A stretch of 64,000 nt of DNA from Piezodorus guildinii. Taxonomy: Eukaryota > Arthropoda > Insecta > Hemiptera > Pentatomidae. The number at the start of each line of letters is the position of its first letter. Positions within the stretch are counted from its first letter, which is position 1. The stretch is taken from contig CM041293.1 in NCBI GenBank assembly GCA_023052935.1, forward strand, positions 170,645,341 to 170,709,340. The letters run 5' to 3'. Of the stretch, positions 12,018 through 23,885 are shown piece by piece. A program made the translations under genes and the position numbers. The notes under the pieces were generated by a model. That model was given only the letters and a program-made list of their open reading frames with translations. It was not told where the DNA came from and searched no databases.

Positions 12018-13454
12018 TAAAGTAGCATAAATTAAGTTTTTAAAATTTACTTAACTATAAATGCACAAACAGTTTTCAAGGTTCCTGTGTAAAATGCATT
12101 GAAATTTGAAATTTATATACAAGACTAATTTATGTATCTCAGTTCAGATGTATTTTATATACTTACTAATGTTACCTTTACTTTGTTGTTATCTAGTGAG
12201 AACCAAGAAATATTTTATATTATTTGAAAACATCTTATTAATAATTATCTAATCCTGTAAATAACTCATACATTTTTTATTTGAAAAATTTTAGATAAAT
12301 AAATATCTACCAATCATTGTTGACTGATCAACGATATTTTTATATAATACAAATTTTGTCTCCTATTTAGTTCTGACCATTCAACAATAGACTACTGAAT
12401 AATATTGGGCCTATAGACATGATATTTTGTTATTTTGTTAGTTATGATATATTTGTTTGAATAAAATTAATATAAAATATGAACATTTGTAGCATTTTGC
12501 CTCAATATCGAGGATTAAATTTTGTACAAAAACATTTTACATCTTTACCATCCATACTAGTTGGCTCGCCCTGCTTCACGGGAGTGCGATTTGAATGAAG
12601 TATGATTTATGTTTAAAAAAAAGCTCTGTTTGATCTATTTTGAGTTTATCCCTTTGGGAATTTTTGTTTGTCTTAACGAAAATTGCAATTATTTTACAGT
12701 AAAATTAGGTTTTCACCTGAACATAAAAAAAGCAAAAAAAAAAAAATTAAACCTGTCAGATATTGTTCAGTACTATTCTCTTCCTTATTAAGTGGTAAAA
12801 AGTTCCATTGTTTTCGGCGTCGGGTTATATAAGGAGAAGACGTAGAATCAGAAAAAAATTAAATTTTTAATATTTTTGTGAATATCTCAAAAAGTATCAT
12901 CTTTATTGAAAACACTATTGTATACAAAATCAAAGTACAGTAAAATATCTTAAAAATTATTATATAGATGTTTTCGCTAAAATGAATGGTTAGGGAGATA
13001 TTAAAGGGGCAATATGCCCCATATATTTGGTAAAATGAAGTAATAAAATATTGATTTATGATGTTTAGTGGAAACAAACGTTTTTAGGTCGCTAATAGTG
13101 CAAGGTGTAAAGTGTAAATAAAATTAAATGATTTTATGAGAATGGGAACAAAATGTATATTTACACCACAGTGGGGTAAAAAAATAAAATAAATAAAGAT
13201 CTTATAATGAGTGGATTTTGTACTTCTTAGTATAACCTATGTAATTAAAAACATAAAAAATACAATTCATCTATTGTATTGGGAATTATTATTTTTTTTA
13301 ATTTTCAAGCTTACCACAATGGTTAATTAAGTTTTCTCATAATTGAATGAGAATTTAACTGTATATTAATTGTGATAGACTATATCTACGATAAAAATGT
13401 TAAACAATCAAATTAAGCCTGTCAGTTGCCCATAAACACTCATATTTGATGATA
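12018..13454. other. No gene recognised
   Basis: Very AT-rich. Short open frames here are low-complexity (K-, I- and F-rich) and I do not regard them as genes. The phrase 'acgaaaattgcaatt' near 12677 recurs at 15003, which suggests a diverged unclassified repeat. Confidence 0.4.
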
Positions 13455-14671
13455 TTGGGTTGTTTCACATGAATTGTCCGTTTTTATAGTTTCTGAAATA
13501 CATCAAGGATTTTGCAGGTCTCTGTTGTTTTCTTCCGAATGTGTACATATTTAAAGTAAACAGTTACTAATCCTCTACCTTTGTATTATAAACGTTAGCT
13601 TCCCAATCAATTACCCACTTTTTAGTATACCTCCAAATATGAATATGGAAACACGCCGCTAGAAATATTTGCAAGGCGTTTGGGGAAGGGAGTGTTAATG
13701 AACGGACCATTCACCGTTGGTTTGCTTGCTAAGTTTTCAGCTGGGGATACCGACTTGGAAAACTTGCGTTTTCGCAATAGACAACGATGTCCTCAAAGAT
13801 ACAGTAGAAGGAAACCCCTACCAAACAGTTAAAGGACTCTCAGCACAACTAAATGCAAGTGCATCTACCGTTTCCAGACATTTAAAGTGTATTGGGAAAG
13901 TAAAAAAGCTGGATACATCGGTACCTCATGATCTTGTAGCAGCGGTGTCACATGACGCCGAAGCGGTTAAGTAAAGTTGGTTTGCTAATGTAATGCAGCA
14001 TTGATTTTTATATAAATTTAATATCTCCAAATTTTCAATTATTGTCTTCAGTTTAATTATTCATTATTTTTCTTACTATTATTGTTCTAATTATAAATTT
14101 ATTTTAGCAAACCAACTATTACCTTCCTCAGAATGATATAGTATTTTTGATAATTGTTATCAATTGATAGAAACATATGGTGGATTTTGGCGGTTGGAAA
14201 AAAAGATATAAGGAGGATATACTTGTCTTAAATAAAGTGTTGTATGTATGAAACTGTGTACGTTATTAAATTATTAGCAACACGCTAAAATCTCACTGAG
14301 CGGCAGCAAGACCTCATGTTTCAAAACAAACCCTGCAAAAATTGAAAGAACTGGGCTACGAAGTTCTTCCGCACCCACCATATTCTCCCGACTTGTCTCC
14401 AACAGATTACCACCTGTTCAGGAATTTAGACAACTTCGTCAAAGAAAAACATTTTGAAAATGATGATCAAGTGAAAAGTGCGTTTTCAGATTTTTTTTTC
14501 ACTTCAAAGCTCAGAGTTTTTCAGTTCGGGCTTAAAAAAGTTGGTGTCACGTTGGGAAGAATGTGTAGAAAAGAAGGTAAATACTTGGAATAAAAATATC
14601 TTGTTTTCATATCGTATTTTTAATAAAAATCCTTTACCTTGAAAAAGGACATTTCATGTGACACAGCCCAA
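13455..14671 (+). mobile_element. Mariner-family transposon, defective, with an inserted MITE
   Basis: Terminal inverted repeats begin ttgggttgtttcacatga at the left and read ttgggctgtgtcacatga when the right end is reversed. TA flanks both sides (13453-13454 and 14672-14673). The N-terminal helix-turn-helix part of a transposase is readable at 13717-13974 (a TVKGLSAQLNASASTVSRHL block). The C-terminal catalytic part is at 14342-14593 (HPPYSPDLSPTDYHLF). The centre with the earlier catalytic aspartates is missing and the frames are broken, so this copy is non-autonomous. The related copy at 23890-28437 has the same TIRs. Confidence 0.88.
13975..14117. mobile_element. Small MITE inside the mariner
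   Basis: A 143-bp insert bounded by the perfect 14-base inverted repeat agttggtttgctaa (13975-13988) and its complement (14104-14117). It is absent from the related mariner at 23890-28437, which supports a separate insertion. It has no coding capacity. Confidence 0.6.
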
Positions 14672-14673
14672 TA

Positions 14674-16230
14674 TTTCTACTACATGAGGGAAACCTCTGT
14701 ATATTACCACTTCTTTATCCCCGCAACCATTTATTTTAGCTAAAACATTTATATAATTAGTTTTGAAGATTTTTTAAAGTGCTTTAATTTTGAACAGAAT
14801 ATGTGTTATCGACAATGATGATAATGTTTGAGATTTTCACAAAAATTGGAATTTTTTTTTTTCTGATTCTTTCTCTCATTCCTACAAAACTCGTCACGAG
14901 AAACTCTGGGATGTTTTACTACTTACTGAGGGAAGGGTACCTAACAATTTCTGACAGGTTTCAGAATTTTTTTTTTTCAATGTTCGGGTTTTGGGATTGT
15001 TACGAAAATTGCAATTAGCAAGAAAATATGTCCATTTTATAACGTCTATTCATGATTATATTTAATCATTGGCAGAAAGGAATATCATAAATTGGTCAAT
15101 AAACCAAAATCGGTTCAATTTATTTGTTTGTTATTTTCAAGTGAAGCATAGATTACAGAAAATTTTAATTTTTCCATCTAAAAAAAACTTTATTACAATG
15201 TACTGTGAGTGTCAAAAGTATTCGGGATTCACTACCATTCCATAATTTACTTGCTTTAAACTTATTTTTAATGTTTTTAAGGAGTTTTTAGGACAACTAT
15301 CATTTTATTTATAACGTTTTAAACGTTACAAAAAAATTAAAAATAGTGTATGTCAATGTTGTCAAAAGTATTCGGAATTATTGGTTTCTTAATTATATTA
15401 ATGCAGTGATCATAAATAAACATCCAGTTGGTAAAATGTTTTGTATAATTATACATTTTAGCCTACTAGGAAATGATCTTACTAATGAATTCATTGTTTG
15501 GTGTGAAATAGTATCCCACTAAAGCACTTTGTTTCTTGAGGCCATTTTCATTTTGAATATAGTATTTCTTGATTTTCTGTTTTAGCAGAACCCAGAAATA
15601 GTTAATTAAATTTGAAAGAAATAATGGAAGAGAGATTTCGAGAATTTTTAGAAAATTGTGCTGCAACCAAATCTGAATAAACAAAGTAACGTATATATGT
15701 CCTGAGTCATGGTCTCGCTTACGTTGAAAGTTTAATTTATTCGTAATTTTTCTACTAATTTCAATTCTGGCTTTTTATACTAAAAAAATATCCTAATCTA
15801 TCAATAATTCTGTCCATGAATCCAATTTCATTAAATTTTTTCAAGGAAAACAGACTGCTCAACATGTTTTACTATGACATACTATATTATTTATTTGGTT
15901 TCCTCCAAACCATTTGGTTTTCATAAGAACTATGTATTTTAGTATGGGGATCATTTGTAAACATTTTAATTCATCAACCCTCTCTTCGAAAAATACGTTA
16001 CAAACATTCAGCCTATTCTCTTATTGCCTTGCTTGCTGAAAGACATTTTCCTTACTTCTTGTACCATGTTTTTCTTTTAGTCATATTTTTTAGAACAGTT
16101 GAAAAACTTATTGCGTATCTAGAAATTCTGAAATAAGCTAAGGTTTACTCATTTGAGATATTGTTTTCTTATTTGATGAATAATCTAGTCTTTCAGTTTT
16201 AACATTCAATATTTTTAGACGCTCACTTTT
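14674..16230. other. No gene; Tc1-like end motifs
   Basis: The sequence gtcaaaagtattcgg occurs at about 15212 and 15361, and its complement at about 17480-17500. This phrase resembles the ends of Tc1-like transposons, so an old Tc1-type element may span about 15208-17505 with an H element inserted in it. No transposase could be read. Confidence 0.3.
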
Positions 16231-17290
16231 TTACATTCACTTACTATATATAGTAAGGGGAAGTATTGCGATCGTGAAAATTTTCGAATTCCAGTTTTTA
16301 ACGGAAATACACGTTTTAGGGTCCCCTGAGTCTAAATAACTAAGTCCCGCAAAAAGGTCTGTGTGTGTGTGTGGTAACTCCCGGGCGGAAACGGTAAGTC
16401 CTATGAAACTGAAATTTCATATTTAAGACAACTATACGCCCGAGACGCGACAAAACTTTTTTCATCATAATGAGCTTACCAGAAGAGGCACTTTATACTA
16501 TGTATTTTGCACCTTTTTTCGATTTTCTCAAAAACGGTTCCGACGATTTTGATTAAACTCGCTATATCGATGTAAAATTTAATGGGCTTTAATATCATGT
16601 AGGTTTTATTTGGATAAAAATGGTCTGACTGGGCTTAAATGCCGATATTTTAAATTTTCTTTCCCTAAAGTACCTTTAATTTTTTAGTTTGTATTGAGGG
16701 TGTATAGTCGACTGTAGAAACTATTATAGGTGGAATAGTCAGGAATCAGTCATTTTTAAAAAGTTTTTAATTTTGCCAACGTTTCGGCTCAAGCTTGTGA
16801 GCCATCATCAGGGCATTACTGAGCCGAGTTTATGCTTGGACATGGCTCAGTAATGCCCTGATGATGGCTCACAAGCTTGAGCCGAAACGTTGGCAAAATT
16901 AAAAACTTTTTAAAAATGACTGATTCCTGACTATTCCACCTATAATTTAATTTTTTAGATTCAATAATAATAACTATATTATCTTGTTAACGCTGATGAA
17001 AAACAGGTAAATATATAAATTGAATAAATTCGATACCCAACTAAAGGAGAAAACAGAAAAAATATTTTTTTAAAGTTAATAGAGAGTGATGAAAAGAAGA
17101 TAAAACTAACTGATTATTTTAGATAATAATATAATAGATTTTTTAATAAAACGCGTGTTTCTATATAAATCCAATTTGATTAATTCCTTAATAATTTCAC
17201 GTATTTTTATCTCTAACTGTATTTGAAAATTCTTTCATTGATTTTAAAAATGGAGGTAAGTGAAAGTCGTGTGTTGCCCGCACCAGATTT
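16231..17290 (+). repeat. H-family repeat, complete, interrupted by a foldback element
   Basis: Both H ends are present: the tacttactatatatagtaag-like palindrome end at left, and gtgtgttgcccgcaccag at right. The copy is interrupted at 16688-16945 by the hammerhead-bearing inverted repeat. The insertion is marked by a 13-base duplication. Confidence 0.85.
16688..16945. mobile_element. Penelope-like foldback element with hammerhead-like motifs
   Basis: Two 103-base arms (16723-16825 and 16844-16946) are perfect inverted complements around an 18-base spacer. A single 35-base leader at 16688-16722 precedes them. The 13-base target duplication tttaattttttag lies at 16675-16687 and 16946-16958. 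Each arm holds a CTGATGA core, a hairpin (ggctc/gagcc) and GAAAC, the order of conserved boxes in hammerhead ribozymes. Inverted terminal units, a one-sided 30-40 base extension, variable target duplications and hammerheads are known properties of Penelope-like elements. Assignment to that group is an inference because no RT is present. Confidence 0.65.
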
Positions 17291-17589
17291 TTTAACATTT
17301 CAATTATTTCTATTTGAAAAATGATTCGAAGCCGTTGTTTGATCATCGGGTTTTTATTTTAGGGCCTTATTTAAAAAAAAAAAAAAAAAAAAATCCAAGT
17401 TTAGATATATGTTACAAGAGGGAGAAGAATTGTTTAGAACATAAAATTATGTCGAAGATTAACAACAGGATGTTATGATTTACGAATACTTTTGACACTG
17501 AATGATCTTGTCATTTTAAATTATTAATTTGATATTTTTTAAACAATAAACATTTATGTTATCTGGTCAGTGATTTTCCTTTATGGAAG

Positions 17590-17660
17590 TCTCTTCGAAA
17601 ATTTTCACGATCGCAATGCTTTCCCTCACTATATTTTTCATATATACTAAGTGAAAGTAA
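17590..17660 (-). repeat. H-family repeat, short terminal fragment
   Basis: Matches only the palindrome-bearing end (aattttcacgatcgcaat, then ctttccct and ctaagtgaaagt). No other part of the element is present. Confidence 0.6.
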
Positions 17661-17732
17661 GAATGTTAGCTGATAGATTTATAACAACTTTCCACTTATT
17701 TTAAAAACATACGTACACTTTGGTTCATATTT

Positions 17733-19790
17733 TACTTTCACCTACCTATATATGGAATATATAGTAAAGGAAAGTATTGCGATCGTGAAAATTTTCTAAT
17801 TCCAGTTTTCAACGGAAATACACGTTTTAGGGTCCCCTGAGCCCCAAATGATCAAGTCTCGCAAAAAGGTCTGTGTGTGTGTGGTAAGTCCAGCGCGAAA
17901 ACGAAAAGTCCCGTAAAACTGAAATTTCATATTTAGGACAACTATACGCCCGAGATGTTACAGAAACTTTTTCATCAAAATCAGCTGACCGGAAGATCTA
18001 CTTTATACAATGCATTTTGCACCTTTTTACGATTTTCTCAAAAACGGCTTTAACGATTTTGATTAAACTTGCTATATCGATGTAAAATTTAATGGGCTTT
18101 AATATCATGCAGGTTTCATTCTCATTGAAATAGTCTGATTGGGCTTAAATGCCGATATTTCAAAATTTGTTCCTTTAAAGTACCTTTAATTTTGAAGTTT
18201 TTATGAAATTTACCTGATTACTATTGTTAAAAAACAGGTAAATATATAAGTTGAACGAATTCGATAACCGACTAATGTAGATAATTGCAAAAATATATTT
18301 TTTTAAGCAATTTTTTGTTTTTGAACTTAAGAACAGAATATACATGTATGATATACCGTTGGAATGCTAATGATTTTAGAAAAAAAATGTTATATTATAC
18401 CAACTGTTGTAAAAGTTAACAGGGAGTGATGAAAAGGCGATTAAACAAACTGATTGTCGTGGATAATAATATAGCCGGTTATTTAATAAAACACATGTTT
18501 CAATCGAAATTCAATTTAATTAATTGTTTCAGACTACATTTCCGCTGCACTAGAGGACAAATTATATGCTACTGGCGTATTCCTGGATATAGCTCAAGCT
18601 TTCGACAGAGTTTGGCATAATGGACTGCTTTTCAAACTTAAATCATTCCTTCCTTCAACTTACTATCTTATTCTTCTCTCTTTTCTTTCCGACAGATTTT
18701 TTACTGTCCGGCAGGGCACAGATACCTCTTTTGTACGTCCAGTCAGGGCTGGAGTTCTACAGGGATCAATTCTCGCACCTTTACTGTATATTATCTACAC
18801 ACATGACATACCAACACATCCTAACATATTAATAGCGACATATGCAGATGACACAGCTCTTCTCACTAGACATACTAACATACTTCAGGCTTCACAGACC
18901 CTTCAGCATTATTTACAACATTTAGAAGACTGGTTTAAAAGATGGAAAATAAAACTCAACATTGACAAATCGCAACACATCACCTTCACCCTACGACACG
19001 ACACTTGCCCTCCAGTCTACATAAACAACTTACCGATAACACAAACCAACACAGTTCATTACTTAGGACTCACTTTCGACAGAAGGATGACATGGGGGCC
19101 TCACATTAAGCAGAAGCGGCTGACTCTCAACAATCGACTGGGACTTCTATATTCTCTACTGCACAAACACTCTTCTTTAAAAATCCGACCAAAACTAAAT
19201 ACTTATACCTACTTACTAAAACCCATTTGGACATACGCCTCTCAAATTTATGGAATAGCGAAACCGACTCAGATTGCAAAAATCCAGACTTTTCAATCAA
19301 AAACTTTAAGACTCATTACTCGATCACCCTGGTATGTCAGTAACAAAACTTTACATACAGACTTACACATACCAATGGTACAAGATCACATTCGGACTTC
19401 CTACATAAAATTGTTTGACAAACTTCACGGACATACTAACAAACTCATACAAAACATGGCCACGACAGACATGCCAGGGAATATTCAAAGAAGGCTGAAA
19501 AGAAGCTGGCTAAGAGATCTCCTTAAGTAAACTCTTTTAAAATTCAAGTTAGGAGTAGATGCCAATGGGTATCGACCTCCCTCATGCCTGACATGCCCTT
19601 TATATCAATTGTTATCAAATCCGCTTATTGTCACGGGCTGAGCGACAGGTGTGGATGTAAAAATAATGATCAAAAAAAAAAAAATTAATTGTTTAATTGT
19701 TTAATTTGTTATCTATAACTGTATTTGAAAATTCTTTTATCGATTTTAAAAACGGAGGTAAGTGAAAGTCGTGTGTTGTCCGCACCAGAT
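17733..19790 (+). repeat. H-family repeat split by a LINE
   Basis: The left part is 17733-18529 and the right part 19685-19790. Together they form a full H element with both ends. The LINE between them gives a 10-base duplication ttaattgttt (18520-18529 and 19685-19694). Confidence 0.85.
18530..19684 (+). pseudogene. LINE2: 5'-truncated Jockey-type retrotransposon with open RT frame
   Basis: An uninterrupted frame runs from about 18532 to the stop at 19528-19530, beginning inside the RT domain. Visible motifs are the LDIAQAFDRVWH block (RT motif A), the RAGVLQGSILAPLLY block, the catalytic YADDTALLT box and YLGLTFDRRMTWGPHI. The C-terminal region follows, ending RSWLRDLLK. The endonuclease and the N-terminal half are missing, so it cannot move by itself. 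The intact frame and clear target duplication suggest a fairly recent insertion. It differs from the LINE1 family. The ATG at 19087 is internal. Confidence 0.88.
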
Positions 19791-19797
19791 TTTTTTT

Positions 19798-20060
19798 TTA
19801 CATTAGTCTTGACATATTGAAAATGTATATATGTATACATGCCCCCAATCGTATACCATACATGTAGTGGATAATACCTAGGGAGTCCAATATTATATTT
19901 TCCTCCATTTTCGCTACGTCCCCAATCTCCACACCGAGATTCTCCAAGAAACTTCTCGTAGAGTTGGGCACAGTTCCGCGAGCTCCGAACCTCAGGCTCT
20001 TCACGTAGAAGTCTCACTTCCCGAATCCCTTGCGTAACTTCTTCAGGAAAACGATGCGCT
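19798..20060 (-). pseudogene. Remnant of a retroelement polyprotein C-terminus
   Basis: The - strand reads a block SLRFGARGTVPNSTRSFLEN followed by LG, then about 25 further residues. The GA-x-GT-x-P signature is familiar from C-terminal tails of retroelement RT proteins in arthropods. The frame is short and broken on both sides. The family is not certain. Confidence 0.4.
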
Positions 20061-21193
20061 TATCATTAATTTCCCTTTAACTTAACATAACAATTACTTC
20101 TTAGCGAGATTTTAGTCACTCTCCATAGCCTTCTTCAATTGTATGTGCTAGATAAAATTTTTCTGAAATCTGGAAAGCTAAGAATGGTATATTACTCATC
20201 TTTACTACTTTTCTTGTGTGTGAAAAAAACAAAAAAAATAACCTGAAAAAATTCATCTCATGAAAGCTGAAGGAGAAACCATTGTTTGTGGCATTTTTTA
20301 TATTTTACATTTAGCCATTTTTTACCAAAACTAACCATATGCAATGGTTAGTTGTATTAAATCAACCTAATTAAAGGTACTTTAGATGAAGAAAACAAAA
20401 TTTGGCATTTAAGCCCTGTCAGACTATTTCAACTAAAATAAAACCTACATTAAATTAAAGCTCATTTAATTTTGGAATTCAATTAGGGTTCTTTCGGAAA
20501 TGGATTGACAAGAAGTGTTCCAATTAACGGGATTTGAAGGTCGAAAGAGTATTGGAATGACGAATGTAAGAAGAAATGGAATTCCATACAGAAGAGGATC
20601 GAATAAGGAAATATTTGTCGAAAGCTGCGGTTTGATGAGGTATAAAGTCCGCGAGTCGACGGAGGATTTAAGTGGTAATATATTCGATACACATGACGGA
20701 CGGCGGGATTGGACAACTTGGAAGAGAAAGGATGCCAGGAAGTATAAAGACCCTTTAGTTCGTCGTAGAATCAGGTGACAGAGGCGTCCCTGTGTATCCA
20801 AAAGACGGACCTTATCAAGCATTGAAACAATCAGTTTAGTTTTACTTAAAGATTCCCAGAGAAACCCCAATGCAACGCACAATAGTAGTCAAAGTGGAAG
20901 AATATTAGAGAACAAACCAAGAACCTGCGGGTTTCAAATATAAGAAGGTGACCAAGGTAATTTAGGAGTTTTAAGGTGGAAATTTAGGAGACATATAAGT
21001 ATTTGTATGTGTGTTGCACTTAGTGATATATACAAAACATGTATATGGAAATAATGTATTAAATTACAAATTATTTTTTAATGTTTACACAGAACATTTT
21101 GCATTTTGTAAAAAAATAAAATAAAAGAAGCTGTAATAGTTTTAGCATATAACGATACGGTTGGTTTAAAGCAAATTATTTACTTCCAGATAA
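20061..21193. other. Unassigned; H fragment and possible LINE remnant
   Basis: An H-family middle fragment lies at about 20360-20465. The less AT-rich stretch 20480-20960 has long open frames on both strands without recognisable domains. It may be a LINE remnant. From 20960 to the ankyrin stop codon at 21194 no feature is visible. Confidence 0.35.
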
Positions 21194-21597
21194 TCACAAA
21201 ATTGTACATGAATCCTGCCCTCCACATCTCTTAATAAGGCTCGCGACAAGAAGCTGGTTGTTTTCCAGAGCTATCCTCAAGGGAGTCTTCCCCAGCCAGT
21301 TCCTAGCGTTCGGACTCGCACCTCTCTCGATCAGGAGGCTGGCACAATCGACGTTGTTCTTGAACGCAGCGTAGTGGAGCGCCGTCCAGCCATCATTATC
21401 TTTCTTCTCAATGGAAGCTCCTGCTTCCAACAAGAGGAAGACTATGTCGTAGTGGTTAGCTACGGTGGCGCAGTGCAGAGGAGTTTTCCCCAACCAGCCG
21501 CTGCAATCGGGATTAGCCCCGGCGTCCAGCGCTTTTTTGGCTGTGAGAGCGTCATCCTTCATCGCCGCTTCCAATAATGCAGCTTCAACTGATTCCT
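21194..21597 (-). CDS. Ankyrin-repeat protein, terminal exon (C-terminus)
   Basis: The - strand exon opens after an acceptor (ctttttag) at 21598 and reads ESVEAALLEAAMKDD and onward to a TGA at 21194-21196. It encodes about three ankyrin repeats: a first with GWLGKTPLHCATVANHYDIV, a second with DGWTALHYAAFKNN, and a third with NWLGKTPLRIALENN. Each has the T/P-L-H and G-A-x-P/I hallmarks. Such repeats bind other proteins. The chain ends in ...DSCTIL, so the last four residues form a C-a-a-X type motif. The ATG at 21574 is internal. The frame continues from phase-0 exons further up the - strand (35328-46277), so this is the 3' end of a gene more than 25 kb long. I could not identify the family by name. 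Confidence 0.85.
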
Positions 21598-21767
21598 AAA
21601 AAGATAAATTGAGTTGAAATAAACGGGCAAAAGGATTATACCTAATTTATGAATTTCTTTAATGCTTGTAAGAGTAGAAAAAAAAATCTGGTGCGGACAA
21701 CACACAACTTTCAGTTACATTCGTTTTAAAAATCGATTAAAGAATTTTCAAATACAGTTATAGCTTT

Positions 21768-21860
21768 TTTCAGTCGAATTCATAATTTTTTCAGTCAAAT
21801 TCATAATTTTATTCAGTCAAATTCATAATTTTTTCAGTCGATTTCATAATTTCTTGTACC
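21768..21860. repeat. Tandem repeat, ~22-bp unit, about four copies
   Basis: The unit cagtc(g/a)aattcataatttt recurs about four times with small differences. It lies at the junction between the H element and the SINE cluster. Confidence 0.8.
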
Positions 21861-21921
21861 CATTTTATACAGTCAATTTAATGAGGTTTTGTTACCAAGA
21901 ACTTAACATTTTTATTAAATC

Positions 21922-22642
21922 TTGTTGTTGTTTATCCATTTAACGTCACTTTATGTTACTGTGCTTAATCCGACGGTGCAGCAGAAGTTTTTCCTATCCA
22001 GGTATACTTAAGATAGGGATCTTTTACGAGTTCCACTTTTTAAATCTTTTAAGTCACCTGTGGTGCACAAATATAGGATGATCTGCTGGTTTTGGACTCG
22101 CAACCTTAAGCATAGAAGGCTGTTATGCTAGCCACTACTCCACGGGTGACCCTCAATGCATTCAACAATGTGTTTGAATCTGCCGGGTTTGAACCCGTGA
22201 CCTTGGACGTATTAATCTTTAACACTTTGCTGAATGCATTCAGGGTCACCTGTGGAGCAGTGGATAGCATAACAGCCTCTTTTAAAGGACGAAATAACTA
22301 TGGATTTTTACTCCCTAAAAGCAAATAAAGAGCCAACTCCCAGGTATGAACTCGCTATCTAGTGGATAGAAGGATGTTATGCTAGCCACTGCATCACAGA
22401 TGACCCTTGTTGCATTCAACAAGGTGTTTGAATCTACCGGGTTTGAACCCGTGACCTTGGACATATTAGTCCTTAACCGCTTTTATAATGCATAAAGGTT
22501 CACCTGTGGAGTAGTGGCTAGCCATAACAGCTCTCTATGCTTAAGATCGCAAGTTCAAAACCAGCAGTTTGCTCTATATTTGTGCACCACAGGTGACTTT
22601 TAAAAGATTTAAAAAGTAGAACTCATGTAATGTCATGTAAAA
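21922..22642. repeat. Palindromic cluster of tRNA-like SINE heads
   Basis: A SINE-A-like body (-) at 21922-22042 leads into a foldback whose arms are about 22033-22141 and 22510-22620. Between them is a direct repeat of about 108 bases at 22157-22265 and 22409-22519. Each repeat contains gggtttgaaccc, a B-box-like palindrome. At least four A/B-box-like heads in both orientations are visible. None folds into a clean tRNA. Confidence 0.65.
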
Positions 22643-23421
22643 GTAGAAACATGTGTTTTATTAAAAAATCTATTATATTATTACCTAAAATAATCAGTTA
22701 TTTTTATCGACTTTTATCACTCTCTGTTAACTTTAACAATTTTGTGTATAAGACAATATTTTTTCTAAAATCTTTAGGTTCCCAACGCTATATTATACAT
22801 CTATATTACTGTTCTTATGTTCAAAAACAATAAATTACGTTTAAAAAGATTTTTTTTTTTTCAGTTTTCTCCTTTAGTTGTTTATCAAATTCGCTCAACT
22901 TTCATATTTAGCCGTTATTTATCTATGTTAAAAAGATGATGTACCTAATTTTTTGAAATATACAAAATTAAATGTACTTTAGAGGAAGAAATTTTAAAAT
23001 ATCTGGATTTAATCCTCTGTCAGACTATTTTAATTACAATGAAACCTACATGATATTAAAGTCCATTAAATTTTACATCGATATAGAAAGTTTAATCAAA
23101 ATCGTTGGAGCCGTTTTTGAGAAAATCATAAAAAGGTTCAATATGCATGCTATTAAAGTGGCTCTTCTGGTTAGCCGATTTTGATGAAAAAGTTTTTGTA
23201 ACATCTCGGGCGTATAGTTGTCTTAAATATGAAATTCAGTTTCATAGAACGTTTCGTTTTCGCTCGGGATTTACCACACACACACAGACCTTTTTTCGGG
23301 ACTTGGTTATTTGGACTCACGGGAAACGTGTGTTTCCGTCGAAAACTGGAATTCGAAAATTTTCACGATCGCAATACTTTCCCTTACTATATATTTTATA
23401 TATAGGTAAGTGAAAGTAAAA

Positions 23422-23520
23422 AAAAAAACCTGTACCACTACAACCCATAAAGGGTCATAAGCTCAGTATATAAGGAGATTCGTACTGTTTCTAGGCCAAC
23501 GCCAACCAATACCATAAACT
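23422..23520 (-). mobile_element. SINE-B 3' fragment
   Basis: The - strand matches the 3' part of SINE-B (ending ggttgtagtggtacagg then poly(T)), the same end as at 7790-7815. Confidence 0.6.
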
Positions 23521-23885
23521 ATTATACACTCCCATAGTTTCAAAGTATAAAAATTCAATTACAGTATTTTATTTAAAACTTCATCATTTATTTTTGTAAA
23601 CATATAAATAATGTTTAATTTCTTAAAATGGAGTTTCTATATTGCAAAAACATGTTTTCATGTGTGTTACTCTTGTTTGTTTTGATATAACATTATCATT
23701 AAGTTTTTTAGTTTTTTGTTTTTTTCAAATATTATTTAATATCACAGGATTTTTTAAAAATTAATACTTTATGCTATTGTCCGAATTTATTTTTAAAACT
23801 ATGCCTTCCTCCTTTCGTAAATTCTCAAAATACCCTCTCACGAATTTTCACCTACTTCTTCTCTCACTATATAGCGCGGCTTTAA
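23521..23885 (-). repeat. Diverged copy of the 34356-34812 MITE
   Basis: Reversed, the sequence follows the interior of the MITE at 34356-34812 (a ttcacctac and ctcactata end, then cttcctcc, an aaatattatttaat run, and aaacatgtttt...). The terminal repeats are decayed. Confidence 0.5.

Larger units (their letters stand above)
21683..23421 (-). repeat. H-family repeat split by a SINE-rich insert
   Basis: The terminal part is 21683-21770 and the rest is 22643-23421, ending with the taggtaagtgaaagta end. The insert between carries a small tandem repeat and a cluster of tRNA-like sequences. A short CA repeat lies near 23274-23286. Confidence 0.8.

Noticed and set aside
12859..13077. 72-codon - strand frame rich in I, F and Y
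   Set aside because: Low-complexity AT-rich translation without any conserved motif.
13717..13974. Independent small host gene with a helix-turn-helix
   Set aside because: It is the N-terminal part of the mariner transposase between clear mariner TIRs.
22157..22265. tRNA gene
   Set aside because: The gggtttgaaccc B-box-like motif is part of a repeated SINE head. No cloverleaf forms.
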